Source: CAWDVK01 sp963805715 (GTDB lineage Bacteria > Actinomycetota > Actinomycetes > Streptosporangiales > Streptosporangiaceae). Taken from it: a DNA stretch of 64,000 nt. This document shows positions 49,916 to 58,453 of this stretch, one piece after another (position 1 is the first letter of the stretch; each line of letters begins with the position of its first letter). Made by a program: the position numbers and the translations under genes. The stretch lies in contig CAWDVK010000006.1 of assembly GCA_963805715.1 (NCBI GenBank), forward strand, positions 62,001-126,000, read 5' to 3'. The notes under the pieces are model-generated. The model was not told where the DNA came from. It saw only the letters and a program-made list of their open reading frames with translations, and made no database searches.

Positions 49916-51511
49916 TCAGTCCGGGCCCGGCATGCTGCCGGGCACGGGGCTGCCGGGCACGGGGCTGCCGGGCACGGGGCTGCCGGGCACGGGGCTGCCG
50001 GGCACGGGGCGGCCGGGCATGGGGGCGGCGGGCATGGGGGTGGCAGGCACCGCGGCCGGGCGCAGCCGCCGCGGGCGGGGGCCAGGGTCCTCGTTCTGCG
50101 CTGGCTTAGCCGGCTTGGGCGGGTTCTGCAGGAGCACGGCCAGCGCGCAGGACACCATCCGCTCGGACGCCTGGGCGGCCCGGCTGGTCAGCACGATCGG
50201 GACCCGGGCTCCGAGCACGATCCCGGTTGACTGCGAGTCGCCGAGGTAGTCGAACTGCTTGACGAGCATGTTGCCGCTCTCCAGATCGGGCACGACGATG
50301 ATGTCCGCCTCCCCGGCCACGGGCGAGACGATGCCCTTGATCCGCGCCGCGGCCGGCGAGATCGCGTTGTCGAACGCCAGCGGCCCGTCGACGATGCCGC
50401 CCTGGATCTGCCCGCGGTCGGCCATCTTGGCCAGGGCCGCGGCGTCCAGGGACGAGCGGAGCTTGGGATTCACCGTCTCGACGGCCGACAGGATGGCCAC
50501 CTTCGGCGTCTCGACCCCGAGCGCGATGGCCAGCTCGATGGCGTTCTGCACGATGTCCCGCTTGGCGGCCAGGTCCGGCTCGACGTTGAGGGCCGCGTCC
50601 GTGATGAGCAGCAGCCGGGGATACGTCGGCACCTCCATGACGAACACCTGGCTCATCCGCCGGTCGGTGTCCAGGCCGGTACCGGGGGCGACCGCCGCGT
50701 GCATCAGCTCGTCGGTGTGCAGGCTGCCCTTCATCAGCGCATCCACCTTGCCGTCGCGGGCCAGTCCCACCGCTACCTCAGCGGCCTCGTGACTGTGCTC
50801 GGTGCCGATCAGCGCCAGGTCGTCGATCAGCAGCTCGTGCGCGTCGGCGAGCGCGCGGATCCGGTTCTCCGGCCCGACCAGCACCGGGATGATCAGGCCC
50901 TCCCTGGCGGCCTGCAGCGCGCCCAGCAGGCTGTCGAGGTCCACCGGGTGGACCACCGCCATCCGCACCGGCGGCAGTCCCTTAGCCCGGTCGACCAGGC
51001 CGCGGAACAACACGCCGTGCTCGCTCACGCGCACCTCGGGCAGGGCGAACTGCGGGCGGCGGACCTTCTCAGCCGGGGCAATCACGGTGGCAGCCCCGTC
51101 GATCACCACCTCGTGCAGCTGGTTGACGCAGCGGCACTCAAGCAGGACCCGGCGCGACCCCGCGTCCTTCTCCACGGCCGTGACCGACACGGTGATCGTG
51201 TCGCCGATCCGCACCGGGCGGTGGAAGCGCAGCGTCTGGTCGAGGTAGATCATCCCCGGCCCGGGCAGTCGGCTGCCGAGCAGCGTGGAGATCAGCGAGG
51301 CGCCCCACATGCCGTGCGCGATGATCGTGTGAAAGACATCGCTGTGGGCGAAGTCCTCGTCCAGGTGCGCGGGATTCACGTCACCCGACATCACCGCGAA
51401 CAGCTCGATGTCCTCGCGGCTCAGGGTGCGGGAGAGCGAGGCGGTTTCCCCGATCTGGATCTCATCGAACGTGCGGTTCTCGACGAACACCCGCGGCTCG
51501 GTCAGCTCCAT
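49916..51511 (-). CDS. Bifunctional MaoC-domain / phosphate acetyl(butyryl)transferase
   Basis: About 531 residues. Residues ~1-150 are a MaoC hotdog domain: FDEIQIGETASLSRTLSREDI, LFAVMSGDVNPAHLDEDFA and IIAHGMWGASLISTLLG (catalytic D-x4-H). From ~170 a phosphotransacetylase domain: LVGPENRIRALADAHEL, VDALMKGSLHTDELMHAAV, RRMSQVFVMEVP, LITDAALNVEPDL and DIIVVPDLESGNMLVKQFDYL. The pair may link an acyl-CoA hydratase step to acyl-phosphate formation. ATG 51511 has GGAGGG five bases upstream; ATG 51529 is also possible. The last ~50 residues are repeat-derived (VPGSP). Confidence 0.85.
   Translation of the reverse strand: MELTEPRVFVENRTFDEIQIGETASLSRTLSREDIELFAVMSGDVNPAHLDEDFAHSDVFHTIIAHGMWGASLISTLLGSRLPGPGMIYLDQTLRFHRPVRIGDTITVSVTAVEKDAGSRRVLLECRCVNQLHEVVIDGAATVIAPAEKVRRPQFALPEVRVSEHGVLFRGLVDRAKGLPPVRMAVVHPVDLDSLLGALQAAREGLIIPVLVGPENRIRALADAHELLIDDLALIGTEHSHEAAEVAVGLARDGKVDALMKGSLHTDELMHAAVAPGTGLDTDRRMSQVFVMEVPTYPRLLLITDAALNVEPDLAAKRDIVQNAIELAIALGVETPKVAILSAVETVNPKLRSSLDAAALAKMADRGQIQGGIVDGPLAFDNAISPAAARIKGIVSPVAGEADIIVVPDLESGNMLVKQFDYLGDSQSTGIVLGARVPIVLTSRAAQASERMVSCALAVLLQNPPKPAKPAQNEDPGPRPRRLRPAAVPATPMPAAPMPGRPVPGSPVPGSPVPGSPVPGSPVPGSMPGPD
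49935..50009. repeat. 15-bp minisatellite, five perfect copies
   Basis: CTGCCGGGCACGGGG is repeated five times, with degenerate copies to 50060. It encodes SPVPG pentapeptides at the C-terminus of the MaoC-Pta protein. The unit resembles the satellite at 9621 in reverse complement. Confidence 0.95.
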
Positions 51512-52028
51512 CGGTCCCTCCGTCGCCATGCGGTGCCCTCGCTGCCCGCTTCCTCTGATCATCGTCGCCTGGCCGCTGCCCGGCAGAGCATTCCGCCCTG
51601 TCCGCGGCAGACCAACGGCCCCGGGCGAACCCGAATCGTGACTGTTTCTTTGCCAAGTCATGGGAATGTTAGTAACCTTCCTTGACCGTGCGCAGGACCC
51701 GATATTCGAAACGCACGCGTCGTCGCCGGTCAGTGCGCGTGGCTGGCACCAGGTCGGGCCGGGACTCTGAGGTTTCGCCGCAGGCTGCTCTCAGGTTGCG
51801 GGCAGGCACGCCTGATCTGCTGGAAGCCAAGGCCAGTGGCCGCAGTTGCGGTCCGGGGCACCACGACGGAAGGAACGCAGATGCCTGCGAATCCGGCGGC
51901 TACCGTCTCGCCGCACCCCGCCAGCCAGCCCCGGCCGGGGCCCGGCAGCGCCGCCAGCGCCAGCGTCACGCAGTTTGCCGTGAGCAGACCTCTGTTTGAC
52001 ATCGCGCAAACCAGGTACCCCTTGGCCC
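51512..52028. other. Intergenic region between divergent genes
   Basis: About 500 bases between the MaoC-Pta gene and the acyltransferase. No supported ORF, tRNA or strong hairpin. It should contain both promoters; none could be assigned confidently. Confidence 0.5.
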
Positions 52029-53474
52029 ATGAGGACTGACCGCGGCGGGCCTGCCGCCCGCAGCGGCAGGAGCACCGGCCGTGTCGTAGTCCTCGACGGC
52101 CTGCGCCTGCTGGCCGCGACGATGGTGGTTTTTTACCACTACGTGGGTGCGCCGAATCTCGACATCGGCAAGACCGCCGTCATGGCCTGGGGCGCCCCGT
52201 CGGTGAACGTGTTCCCGGCCGGGCTGCACCACCTCGCCACGTACGGCTGGACCGGCGTCGAGCTGTTCTTCCTGATCAGCGGCTTCGTGATCTGCATGAG
52301 CGGCTGGGGCCGCAGGCCAGCCGATTTCTTCGTGTCCCGCGTGGTCCGGCTGGTGCCCGCGTACTGGGCCGCCATCATCCTGATGACCGCCGTCCTGCTG
52401 CTGCTCCCGCGGCTGACCGGCGGCATCGGCATCCGCACGGCGCTGGAGAACCTGACCATGGTCCAGACCGCCTACAGCGTGCCGAACCTTGCCCCGGCGT
52501 TCTGGACCCTGTTCGTCGAGCTGATGTTCTACCTGCTGTTCGGGCTGGTCGCGATCGGCGGAGTGACCTACCGGCGGATGGTCGCGTTCTGCGTGCTCTG
52601 GTCGGTCGGGTCGATCGTGGCGGCTGACTCGCACAACTCCCTGCTCATCGCGATCGCCGATCCCTCCTACTCGCCGTACTTCATCGCCGGGATTGCCTTC
52701 TACCTGATCTACCGGTTCGGCGGCAACCTGCTGCTGTGGGCGATCGTCGCCTTCTCCTGGCTGCTGACCATGCAGAGCCTGCAGTCGGGACAGCCGTGGC
52801 AGGCCAACGTGCTGCTGACCTCCTTCTTCGTCCTGCTGGCGCTGGTCGCGACGCACAGGCTCGACCGGATCCAGTGGCGCTGGCTGACCGTCGCCGGCGC
52901 CATGACCTACCCGCTCTACCTGATCCACCAGGACGTCGGCTTCACCGTGTTCGCCTACCTGCGCGGGCACGTCCCGGCCGAGCTGCTGGTGGCCGCCACC
53001 TATGTGCTGATGCTCGGACTGGCCTGGCTCATCCACCGGGTGGCGGAGCGGCCGTTCGCACCGCTGCTGCGGACGCGGCTGCTCGCCGCCCTGGACACCG
53101 TGCGCCGGTCCGGCCTGCCGGACAGTTCGCCGGCGCGGCAGCCCGTGCCCGTCCGCGAGCCCGCCCGGGCGGCGGCGGACGGCGTGGCGGGGAGCCGAGG
53201 CGCCGGCAGCCCCTACCACCGGTGGCGGGACGCTGTCACCGCCGCCCAGGCCCACATCGGCTATGCCCGCACCGGCCAGGGCCATGCCGGCCAGGGCCAT
53301 GCCGGCCAGGGCCGGGGCGGCCAGGGCCGGGGCGGTCAGGGCCGGGGCGGTCAGGGCCGCGGAGATCGGACCGGCCGCCCGCCGGACCGGGACGAGACTC
53401 ACCCCGGCGCCAGGCGCCGGAATCTGCGGCTTGCCCCGCAGGGCCCGGTCGCCACTCCCGACAGCTCGCAGTGA
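52029..53474 (+). CDS. Membrane acyltransferase, OafA/acyltransferase-3 family
   Basis: About 481 residues with ten or so hydrophobic spans. The family start is RVVVLDGLRLLAATMVVFYHY (catalytic His in the F-Y-H). GVELFFLISGFVICMSGWG and ADFFVSRVVRLVPAYWAAI are the conserved loop with R-x-x-R-L-x-P. WTLFVELMFYLLFGLVA and GAMTYPLYLIHQDVG follow. It would O-acetylate a cell-surface polymer or antibiotic. The last ~110 residues are hydrophilic and repeat-derived. ATG 52029 lacks a good ribosome site. Confidence 0.88.
   Translation: MRTDRGGPAARSGRSTGRVVVLDGLRLLAATMVVFYHYVGAPNLDIGKTAVMAWGAPSVNVFPAGLHHLATYGWTGVELFFLISGFVICMSGWGRRPADFFVSRVVRLVPAYWAAIILMTAVLLLLPRLTGGIGIRTALENLTMVQTAYSVPNLAPAFWTLFVELMFYLLFGLVAIGGVTYRRMVAFCVLWSVGSIVAADSHNSLLIAIADPSYSPYFIAGIAFYLIYRFGGNLLLWAIVAFSWLLTMQSLQSGQPWQANVLLTSFFVLLALVATHRLDRIQWRWLTVAGAMTYPLYLIHQDVGFTVFAYLRGHVPAELLVAATYVLMLGLAWLIHRVAERPFAPLLRTRLLAALDTVRRSGLPDSSPARQPVPVREPARAAADGVAGSRGAGSPYHRWRDAVTAAQAHIGYARTGQGHAGQGHAGQGRGGQGRGGQGRGGQGRGDRTGRPPDRDETHPGARRRNLRLAPQGPVATPDSSQ
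53274..53363 (+). repeat. 15-bp coding minisatellite, six copies, in the acyltransferase tail
   Basis: The unit GGCCAGGGCCATGCC drifts to GGTCAGGGCCGGGGC over six copies. It encodes GQGHA then GQGRG pentapeptides. Confidence 0.92.
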
Positions 53475-53641
53475 CCGCAACGCACGCCCGGAGCACGACC
53501 GGGCGATACGGCTGGTGCGAGCGGTGCGGCAGTCCTCTGCCGATCGCCCGGCTGGCCGGGCGATCGCAGGCCAGGTTCTGCGGTGGCTGGGCACAGTGCG
53601 GGCGGCTCCGCGAGAGGCCCGGCAGGCCCGGCCCGGGCTGA
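53471..53641 (+). CDS. Small Cys-rich protein coupled to the acyltransferase
   Basis: A 56-residue ORF starting at GTG 53471, which overlaps the acyltransferase stop codon (GTGA). It contains GWCERCGSPLP and ARFCGGWAQCGRLRE, i.e. C-x2-C followed after ~20 residues by C-x5-C, a zinc-finger-like spacing seen in small actinobacterial proteins. No homologue can be named. Its Pro/Arg-rich end may be non-native. Confidence 0.45.
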   Translation: MTATHARSTTGRYGWCERCGSPLPIARLAGRSQARFCGGWAQCGRLRERPGRPGPG

Positions 53642-53756
53642 GCGGCGGACGCCGGTCCCGGCCGGCAGCCCGCCGGCCCGCCCGGCGCGGCAGCGGCGGC
53701 GCCGTTCGTTACGGTAGGAACCCTGCCGGACGGCGGGCGAGGTGAAGGGGTCATCC

Positions 53757-54530
53757 ATGTGGAATTCGTTCAGCACTGACGCGCACCTGGGCATCAGCAC
53801 CGAAGTCATCACCTACCCCGGCGGCAACGGGGATGAGATTCACGCTTACGTGGCCAGGCCGATCGGCGACGACCCGGCGCCTGGCGTGGTGGCCGTGCAC
53901 CACATGCCCGGCTGGGACGAGTTCTACCGCGAGTTCTCCGAGCGGCTCGCCCGGCACGGCTACACCGTGATCTGCCCGGACCTGTACTGCCGCTTCGGCC
54001 ACGGGACCCCTGACGACATCGCCGCCAAGGCGCGCTCCGAGGGCGGCGTGGCCGACGACAGCGTGGTGGCCGACTGCGCCGCCGCGCTCAGCTGGCTGCG
54101 GGAGCAGCCCACCAGCAACGGCAAGGTCGGCATCATCGGGACATGTTCCGGCGGCCGGCACGCGCTGCTGACCGCGTCCCTGGTGACGGGTTTCGACGCC
54201 GTCGCCGACCTGTGGGGCGGCGGCGTGGTCATGGCGAAGGAAGACCTGTCCGAGGCGCGGCCGGTCGCGCCCATCGACTACACCGCCAGCTTGTCAGCGC
54301 CGCTGCTCGGCATCTTCGGCAACGACGATCAGCACCCCTCACCCGAGCAGGTGAACCAGCACGAGGAGGAACTCAGGCGGCATGGCAAGGTGTACGAGTT
54401 CTACCGGTACGACGGCGCCAGCCACGGCTTCTTCTACTACCACACCCCGATGTACCGGCCCGAGGCGGCGATGGACGGCTGGGCCAAGGTCTTCAGTTTC
54501 TTCGGCCATTACCTGAAGGGCAGCGCCTGA
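53757..54530 (+). CDS. Dienelactone hydrolase family protein
   Basis: A 257-residue alpha/beta hydrolase. The triad fits dienelactone hydrolase: nucleophile Cys130 in GTCSGGR, Asp190/191 in FGNDDQHPS and His223 in GASHGFF. PGVVAVHHMPGWDEFYREFSE and CPDLYCRFGHGTPDD are typical upstream. Substrates may be lactones from aromatic degradation or other esters. ATG 53757 has GAAGGGG eight bases upstream. Its 3' end overlaps the convergent SRPBCC gene by 22 bases. Confidence 0.87.
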   Translation: MWNSFSTDAHLGISTEVITYPGGNGDEIHAYVARPIGDDPAPGVVAVHHMPGWDEFYREFSERLARHGYTVICPDLYCRFGHGTPDDIAAKARSEGGVADDSVVADCAAALSWLREQPTSNGKVGIIGTCSGGRHALLTASLVTGFDAVADLWGGGVVMAKEDLSEARPVAPIDYTASLSAPLLGIFGNDDQHPSPEQVNQHEEELRRHGKVYEFYRYDGASHGFFYYHTPMYRPEAAMDGWAKVFSFFGHYLKGSA

Positions 54531-54964
54531 TCGGGCTGGGCCGCCTCGTCGCGATACCGGGCCAGCACCATCGGCCAGCCGCTGCCGTACTCGGCGCTGG
54601 CCGCAGCCGGGTCGTCGAAGGCCTCCCAGCCGGCGTGGCTGAGCGTGACCAGCGTCTGCGGCCCGGCGGCGGTGAAGGTCACCTCGACCCGGCTGGCCCG
54701 GTCCGGGGACCGGCCGGGATGCCAGCTGAACGCCACGGCCGCGGCCGGCTCCCATCGGGTCACCGTGCCCCAGACCGCCTCCCGGCCGTCGGCCGCGCGC
54801 TCGACGATCTGGCCGCCGGCGAACGCGACGGTCGCCCCGGCCCCGTACACGCTCAGCTCGGCCAGCGGCCACCACTGCCCGATGCGCGAGGTGAACACCT
54901 CGAAAGCAGTCGCCGGGTCGGCGTCCACCAGGACCTCACGATGGATCGGCGGGATAACGCTCAC
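54509..54964 (-). CDS. SRPBCC / AHSA1-type protein
   Basis: A 151-residue START-like protein: VSVIPPIHREVLVDADPATAFEVFTSRI (in pieces), WWPLAELSVYGAGATVAFAGG, AVWGTVTRWEPAAAVAFSWHPG and a C-terminal helix with GSGWPMVLARY. It overlaps the ArsR stop by four bases (GTGA), the standard ArsR-AHSA1 pair in which the SRPBCC protein binds a hydrophobic ligand. GTG 54964 is the start. Intact, unlike the AHSA1-type gene at 41.2 kb. Confidence 0.87.
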   Translation of the reverse strand: MSVIPPIHREVLVDADPATAFEVFTSRIGQWWPLAELSVYGAGATVAFAGGQIVERAADGREAVWGTVTRWEPAAAVAFSWHPGRSPDRASRVEVTFTAAGPQTLVTLSHAGWEAFDDPAAASAEYGSGWPMVLARYRDEAAQPDQALPFR

Positions 54965-55347
54965 GGTCGCTCCTTCGCTCCGGGGTCCGCGGTTTCGCTC
55001 CGGGGTTCCGCGCCCTGCTGCCGCCGGGCGCCCTGCCCGGCCGCCCGGCTGACCTCGCCGGCGTAGGCGGCCAGCACGGTGTCCCAGGTGCGGGTCAGCC
55101 ATTGCTGCGCGATGGCCAGGCCGCCTGGCGCCAGCGCGTACAGGTTGCGCGTGCCGACGCTGCGATGCTCGATGAGCCCGGCGCTGCTGAGCACTCGCAG
55201 GTGCTTGCTGACCGCCGGGCGGCCGACCGGCAGCCGGTCGGCGAGCCGGCCCACCGGGGTAGGCCCCTGCTGGAGCAGCTCGAGAATGCGCCGGCGCACA
55301 GGCTCGCCGAGCGCATCGAACACCAGGTCCGCCGCTTGGTTACTCAT
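54961..55347 (-). CDS. ArsR-family transcriptional regulator
   Basis: A 128-residue winged-helix protein: ADLVFDALGEPVRRRILELL, GPTPVGRLADRLPVGRPAVSKHLRVL (recognition helix) and GLIEHRSVGTRNLYALAPGGL (wing). The classical Cys metal site of ArsR/SmtB is missing, as in the subgroup paired with AHSA1 genes. First gene of a two-gene unit. ATG 55347 is the start. Confidence 0.88.
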   Translation of the reverse strand: MSNQAADLVFDALGEPVRRRILELLQQGPTPVGRLADRLPVGRPAVSKHLRVLSSAGLIEHRSVGTRNLYALAPGGLAIAQQWLTRTWDTVLAAYAGEVSRAAGQGARRQQGAEPRSETADPGAKERP

Positions 55348-55390
55348 GGGCAACGGTTACTCTAGGGCAACGGAAAGCCGCGCGCAAGAG

Positions 55391-56128
55391 TCACTGGCCG
55401 GGGATGTCCGTGAGGTCGCGCTGCTCCGGGCCGTGCGGGATGTCGATGCGCTCCTCGCCGGTGCGCAGCGCCCGGAGTATGACCCTGCCCACGTAGTCAG
55501 GACTGTGCGCGACCATGCCGGGCCGGGCGGGCTGGCCGGCCCGGAAGCGGCCGCCGGCGAACTCGGTCGCCGTGATAGACGGCAGCACGAGCGAGACAGC
55601 GATCCCCTCATCCGCCAGCTCCCGCCGGGCCACGGCGCTGAGCATGTTCACGGCGGCCTTGGTCGCCGCGTATCCGCCGACGCCCGGCAGCACCATCCGG
55701 GTGGTCCCCGAGCTGATGTTGACGATCCGGCCCGACCGCTGGGCGCGCATGGCAGGCAGCACGGCCTGGGTCATCGCCAGCACGCTGACCACATTGAGAT
55801 CCAGCACCCGGCGGAACTCGCCTGGGTCGAGCTGGCCGATGGGCTCATGCAGGCTCACTCCGGCGTTGTTGACCAGCCCGTCGATCCGCCCGTACCGGTC
55901 CAGGGTCAGCTTCACCAGACGGCTGATGGCGGCGCTGTCGGTCACGTCGGTCGTCACCGCCAGAGCGCCGCCGAGTTCCCTGCTCAGGGCGTCGATGCGA
56001 GCAGAGCGCCGGGCGGCCAGCACGGGATGCGCGCCCGCCTCGTGCAGCAGCCGCGCCGTCGATGCGCCGATGCCGGAGGAGGCCCCGGTGACGATCACTG
56101 TCGCGCCGGTCAGGTCCGTCACGTCCAT
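55391..56128 (-). CDS. Short-chain dehydrogenase/reductase
   Basis: A 245-residue classical SDR. Cofactor loop VIVTGASSGIGASTARLL; ARRSAR after strand 2 suggests NADP(H); DGLVNNAGVSLHEP; catalytic Ser in IVNISSGTTRM and Y-x-x-x-K in GYAATKAAVNML. It oxidises or reduces an unidentified alcohol/ketone. ATG 56128 has GGGAG nine bases upstream; ATG 56146 is possible. Divergent from the ACC deaminase gene. Confidence 0.88.
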   Translation of the reverse strand: MDVTDLTGATVIVTGASSGIGASTARLLHEAGAHPVLAARRSARIDALSRELGGALAVTTDVTDSAAISRLVKLTLDRYGRIDGLVNNAGVSLHEPIGQLDPGEFRRVLDLNVVSVLAMTQAVLPAMRAQRSGRIVNISSGTTRMVLPGVGGYAATKAAVNMLSAVARRELADEGIAVSLVLPSITATEFAGGRFRAGQPARPGMVAHSPDYVGRVILRALRTGEERIDIPHGPEQRDLTDIPGQ

Positions 56129-56336
56129 CGGGGCATTCTCCCGCATGGCCCCGGTCCGGCCGGATCCGGGCGTCCGGGCGTGGCTATGCCGCCGTGCGGG
56201 AGCACCTGGCCAGGGCGGGCTCCCGGGCCCGCTGTCACTGGCCGGACTGACCCGCTCCGGGTAAGGCAGGCCGGCCAGGCGCCGGGCTAAGGTGCTGGAA
56301 ACGCCATCATCGGCTGTCCAGCGCCCAGGAGGCCCG

Positions 56337-57344
56337 GTGCCGCTGCCTGATTTCCCGCGCTATCCGCTGCTGTTCGGCCCGAGCCCGGTGCATCCGCTGG
56401 AGCGCCTGTCCGCCTACCTGGGCGGCCCGCGGATCTGGGCCAAGCGGGAGGACTGCAACTCCGGGCTGGCCTTCGGCGGGAACAAGACCCGCAAGCTCGA
56501 GTACCTCGTGCCGGACGCGCTCGACCGCGGCGCGGACACTCTGGTGTCGATCGGCGGGGTGCAGTCCAACCACACCCGCCAGGTGGCCGCGGTCGCGGCC
56601 AGCCTCGGCCTGAAGGCCGTGCTGGTGCAGGAAAGCTGGGTCGACTGGCCGGACCCGGTGAATGACCGGGTCGGCAACATCCTGCTGTCCCGGATCATGG
56701 GCGCTGAGGTGCGGCTCGTGGACGCGGGCTTCGGCATCGGCATCAAGTCCAGCTGGGAGCAGGCGCTTGAGGACGTCCGGGCCGCCGGGGGCACGCCGTA
56801 CGCCATCCCGGCCGGAGCCTCCGACCACCGCCTGGGCGGCCTGGGCTTCGCGAACTGGGCGGGCGAGGTACAGCAGCAGGAGGAGCAGCTCGGGATCTTC
56901 TTTGACACCGTCATCGTCTGCAGCGTCACCGGATCCACCCAGGCCGGCATGATCGCGGGCTTCGCCGCCCAGGACCGGCCGCGGCGGGTGATCGGCATCG
57001 ACGCGTCGGCCAGGCTGGAGGAGACGCGCGCCCAGGTGGAGAAGATCGCGCGCAGTACCGCCGAGCTCATCGGGCTGGGCCGGGAGCTGCGAGACGAGGA
57101 GATCACCATCCTGCCGGGCTGGGCCGGTGACCATTACGGCATCCCGGTGCCGTCCACGCTGGACGCGATCCGGCTGACCGGGCGCCTGGAGGGCGTGATC
57201 ATCGACCCGGTCTACGAGGGCAAGTCCATGGCCGGGCTGATCGACCTGGTCCGAACCGGCGAGATCGGCAGCGACTCCACGGTTCTGTACGCTCACCTGG
57301 GCGGCCAGCCCGCGATCAACGCCTACAGCGGGCTCTTCCGGTAG
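56337..57344 (+). CDS. acdS: 1-aminocyclopropane-1-carboxylate (ACC) deaminase
   Basis: A 335-residue PLP enzyme cleaving ACC, the ethylene precursor of plants, to 2-oxobutyrate and ammonia. GTG 56337 has AGGAGG five bases upstream. Residues equivalent to those of characterised AcdS are kept with an offset of one: K50 (FGGNK, PLP Lys), S77 (GVQSN), Y293-E294 (DPVYEGKS) and L321 (AHLGG). The Glu and Leu distinguish true ACC deaminase from D-cysteine desulfhydrase. It is not beside an Lrp-type regulator. It points to contact with plants. Confidence 0.92.
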   Translation: MPLPDFPRYPLLFGPSPVHPLERLSAYLGGPRIWAKREDCNSGLAFGGNKTRKLEYLVPDALDRGADTLVSIGGVQSNHTRQVAAVAASLGLKAVLVQESWVDWPDPVNDRVGNILLSRIMGAEVRLVDAGFGIGIKSSWEQALEDVRAAGGTPYAIPAGASDHRLGGLGFANWAGEVQQQEEQLGIFFDTVIVCSVTGSTQAGMIAGFAAQDRPRRVIGIDASARLEETRAQVEKIARSTAELIGLGRELRDEEITILPGWAGDHYGIPVPSTLDAIRLTGRLEGVIIDPVYEGKSMAGLIDLVRTGEIGSDSTVLYAHLGGQPAINAYSGLFR

Positions 57345-57448
57345 GCGGCGGCCGGAAGGGGGCACACTGGAGGTAGCCGACTACTTATGAGGCATTCGTT
57401 AACCCCGGCGGCCAGCACCGGGGCAGCGGGCCAGGGCAGGAGCCAGTG

Positions 57449-57856
57449 ATGGCAGACGAGCAGAAGAGCACCTCCGGCGGGATCCCCGGCCTGATGCAGG
57501 AATTCATCGCCCAGCTCCGCGGAGCTACCGAGAGGCTGGAGGACCTGACCGGGCTCGGCAGCTCGTTCCCGTCCATCTCGCTGCCCTCCCTGCCGGGACT
57601 GCGGACCTGGCCGTCGCCTGGCGCCTTCTCGGCCGCCCAGCTATCTGCCATCACCACCGGGGTTGCCGCGCAGCGACGTAGCATCGACGCGCTGAAAACG
57701 CAGCTGACAGCGTTTGACGAGCAACTCGCGGTGCTGGAGGGGATGATCGAGCCGCTCGCCGAGTGGAGCAAGACGTGGGCAGAGCTGGAGAACCGGCTGA
57801 TGCACTTGCGCCGTAGCCAGCCGGGCAGCACGACCCCGGATGAGCCATCGCACTAG
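57449..57856 (+). CDS. Hypothetical helical (phasin-like) protein
   Basis: A 135-residue protein. It has an N-terminal helix GLMQEFIAQLRGATERLEDLTG, a Pro/Ser-rich linker (SLPSLPGLRTWPSPG) and a long coiled-coil-like helix from ~62 to 118 (RRSIDALKTQLTAFDEQLAVLEGMIEPLA, given in part). Overall layout resembles granule- or phasin-associated proteins, but no family is certain. ATG 57449 is used. It ends just before the cupin gene, 58 bases apart. Confidence 0.7.
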   Translation: MADEQKSTSGGIPGLMQEFIAQLRGATERLEDLTGLGSSFPSISLPSLPGLRTWPSPGAFSAAQLSAITTGVAAQRRSIDALKTQLTAFDEQLAVLEGMIEPLAEWSKTWAELENRLMHLRRSQPGSTTPDEPSH

Positions 57857-57914
57857 GCATCGCACCAGCCGTGCCCTAGCCACCGCACCTGGCACCGCAG
57901 CAGGAGGCTGCCCC

Positions 57915-58358
57915 GTGACTGCCGACGTCCTCGGCCCCGGCGAGGGCCGCCAGCGCTTCACCGCCCGCGGCAGCGTGCTGGTCTTCAAGGCGCTGGCCAG
58001 CCTGGACGACGGCGACTTCTCGCTGATGGAGCGCACGCTGCCGCCCGGCGGCCGGCGGCCGCCGCCGCACCGGCACACCAACTGCTCGGAGGCGTACTTC
58101 GTGCTCGACGGCGAAGTCACGGTCACCGTCGACGGGCGGGACCTGACGCTCGGGCCGGAAGGATTCGTGCTGGTGCCCCGCGGCACCGCGCACACGTTCG
58201 GCAACACCTCGGCCAGCGAGGCGCGCCTGCTGGTCCTGCACGCCCCGGCGATGGACGCGTACTTCGCCGGCCTGCACGAGCTGTGGAATCGCGGCGAGCC
58301 CCCGTCAGCCGAGGAAGAGCGCGCGCTGATGGCCCGCTTCGGGATGGAACCCGCCTGA
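57915..58358 (+). CDS. Cupin-domain protein
   Basis: A 147-residue single-domain cupin. GTG 57915 has AGGAGG seven bases upstream. Motif 1 is PPPHRHTNCSEAYFVLDGEVTVTVDG (H-x-H, E, G) near residues 58-83, and motif 2 VPRGTAHTFGNTS near 100-112. The metal site H-x-H...E...H is intact. It could be a dioxygenase, isomerase or sensor; no specific role is deducible. It may be co-transcribed with the helical protein upstream. Confidence 0.85.
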   Translation: MTADVLGPGEGRQRFTARGSVLVFKALASLDDGDFSLMERTLPPGGRRPPPHRHTNCSEAYFVLDGEVTVTVDGRDLTLGPEGFVLVPRGTAHTFGNTSASEARLLVLHAPAMDAYFAGLHELWNRGEPPSAEEERALMARFGMEPA

Positions 58359-58376
58359 TCTGTTGCTGCCACTGCC

Positions 58377-58453
58377 AGGCAGCGCGGTCAGGCAGCGCGG
58401 TCAGGCAGCGCGGTCAGGCGGCGCGGTCAGGCTGGGCGGTCAGGCAGCGCGGA
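58377..58453. repeat. 13-bp tandem repeat, five copies plus a partial
   Basis: AGGCAGCGCGGTC is repeated three times exactly and then with changes, between the convergent cupin and ABC permease genes. The last copy overlaps the permease stop codon. Confidence 0.92.
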
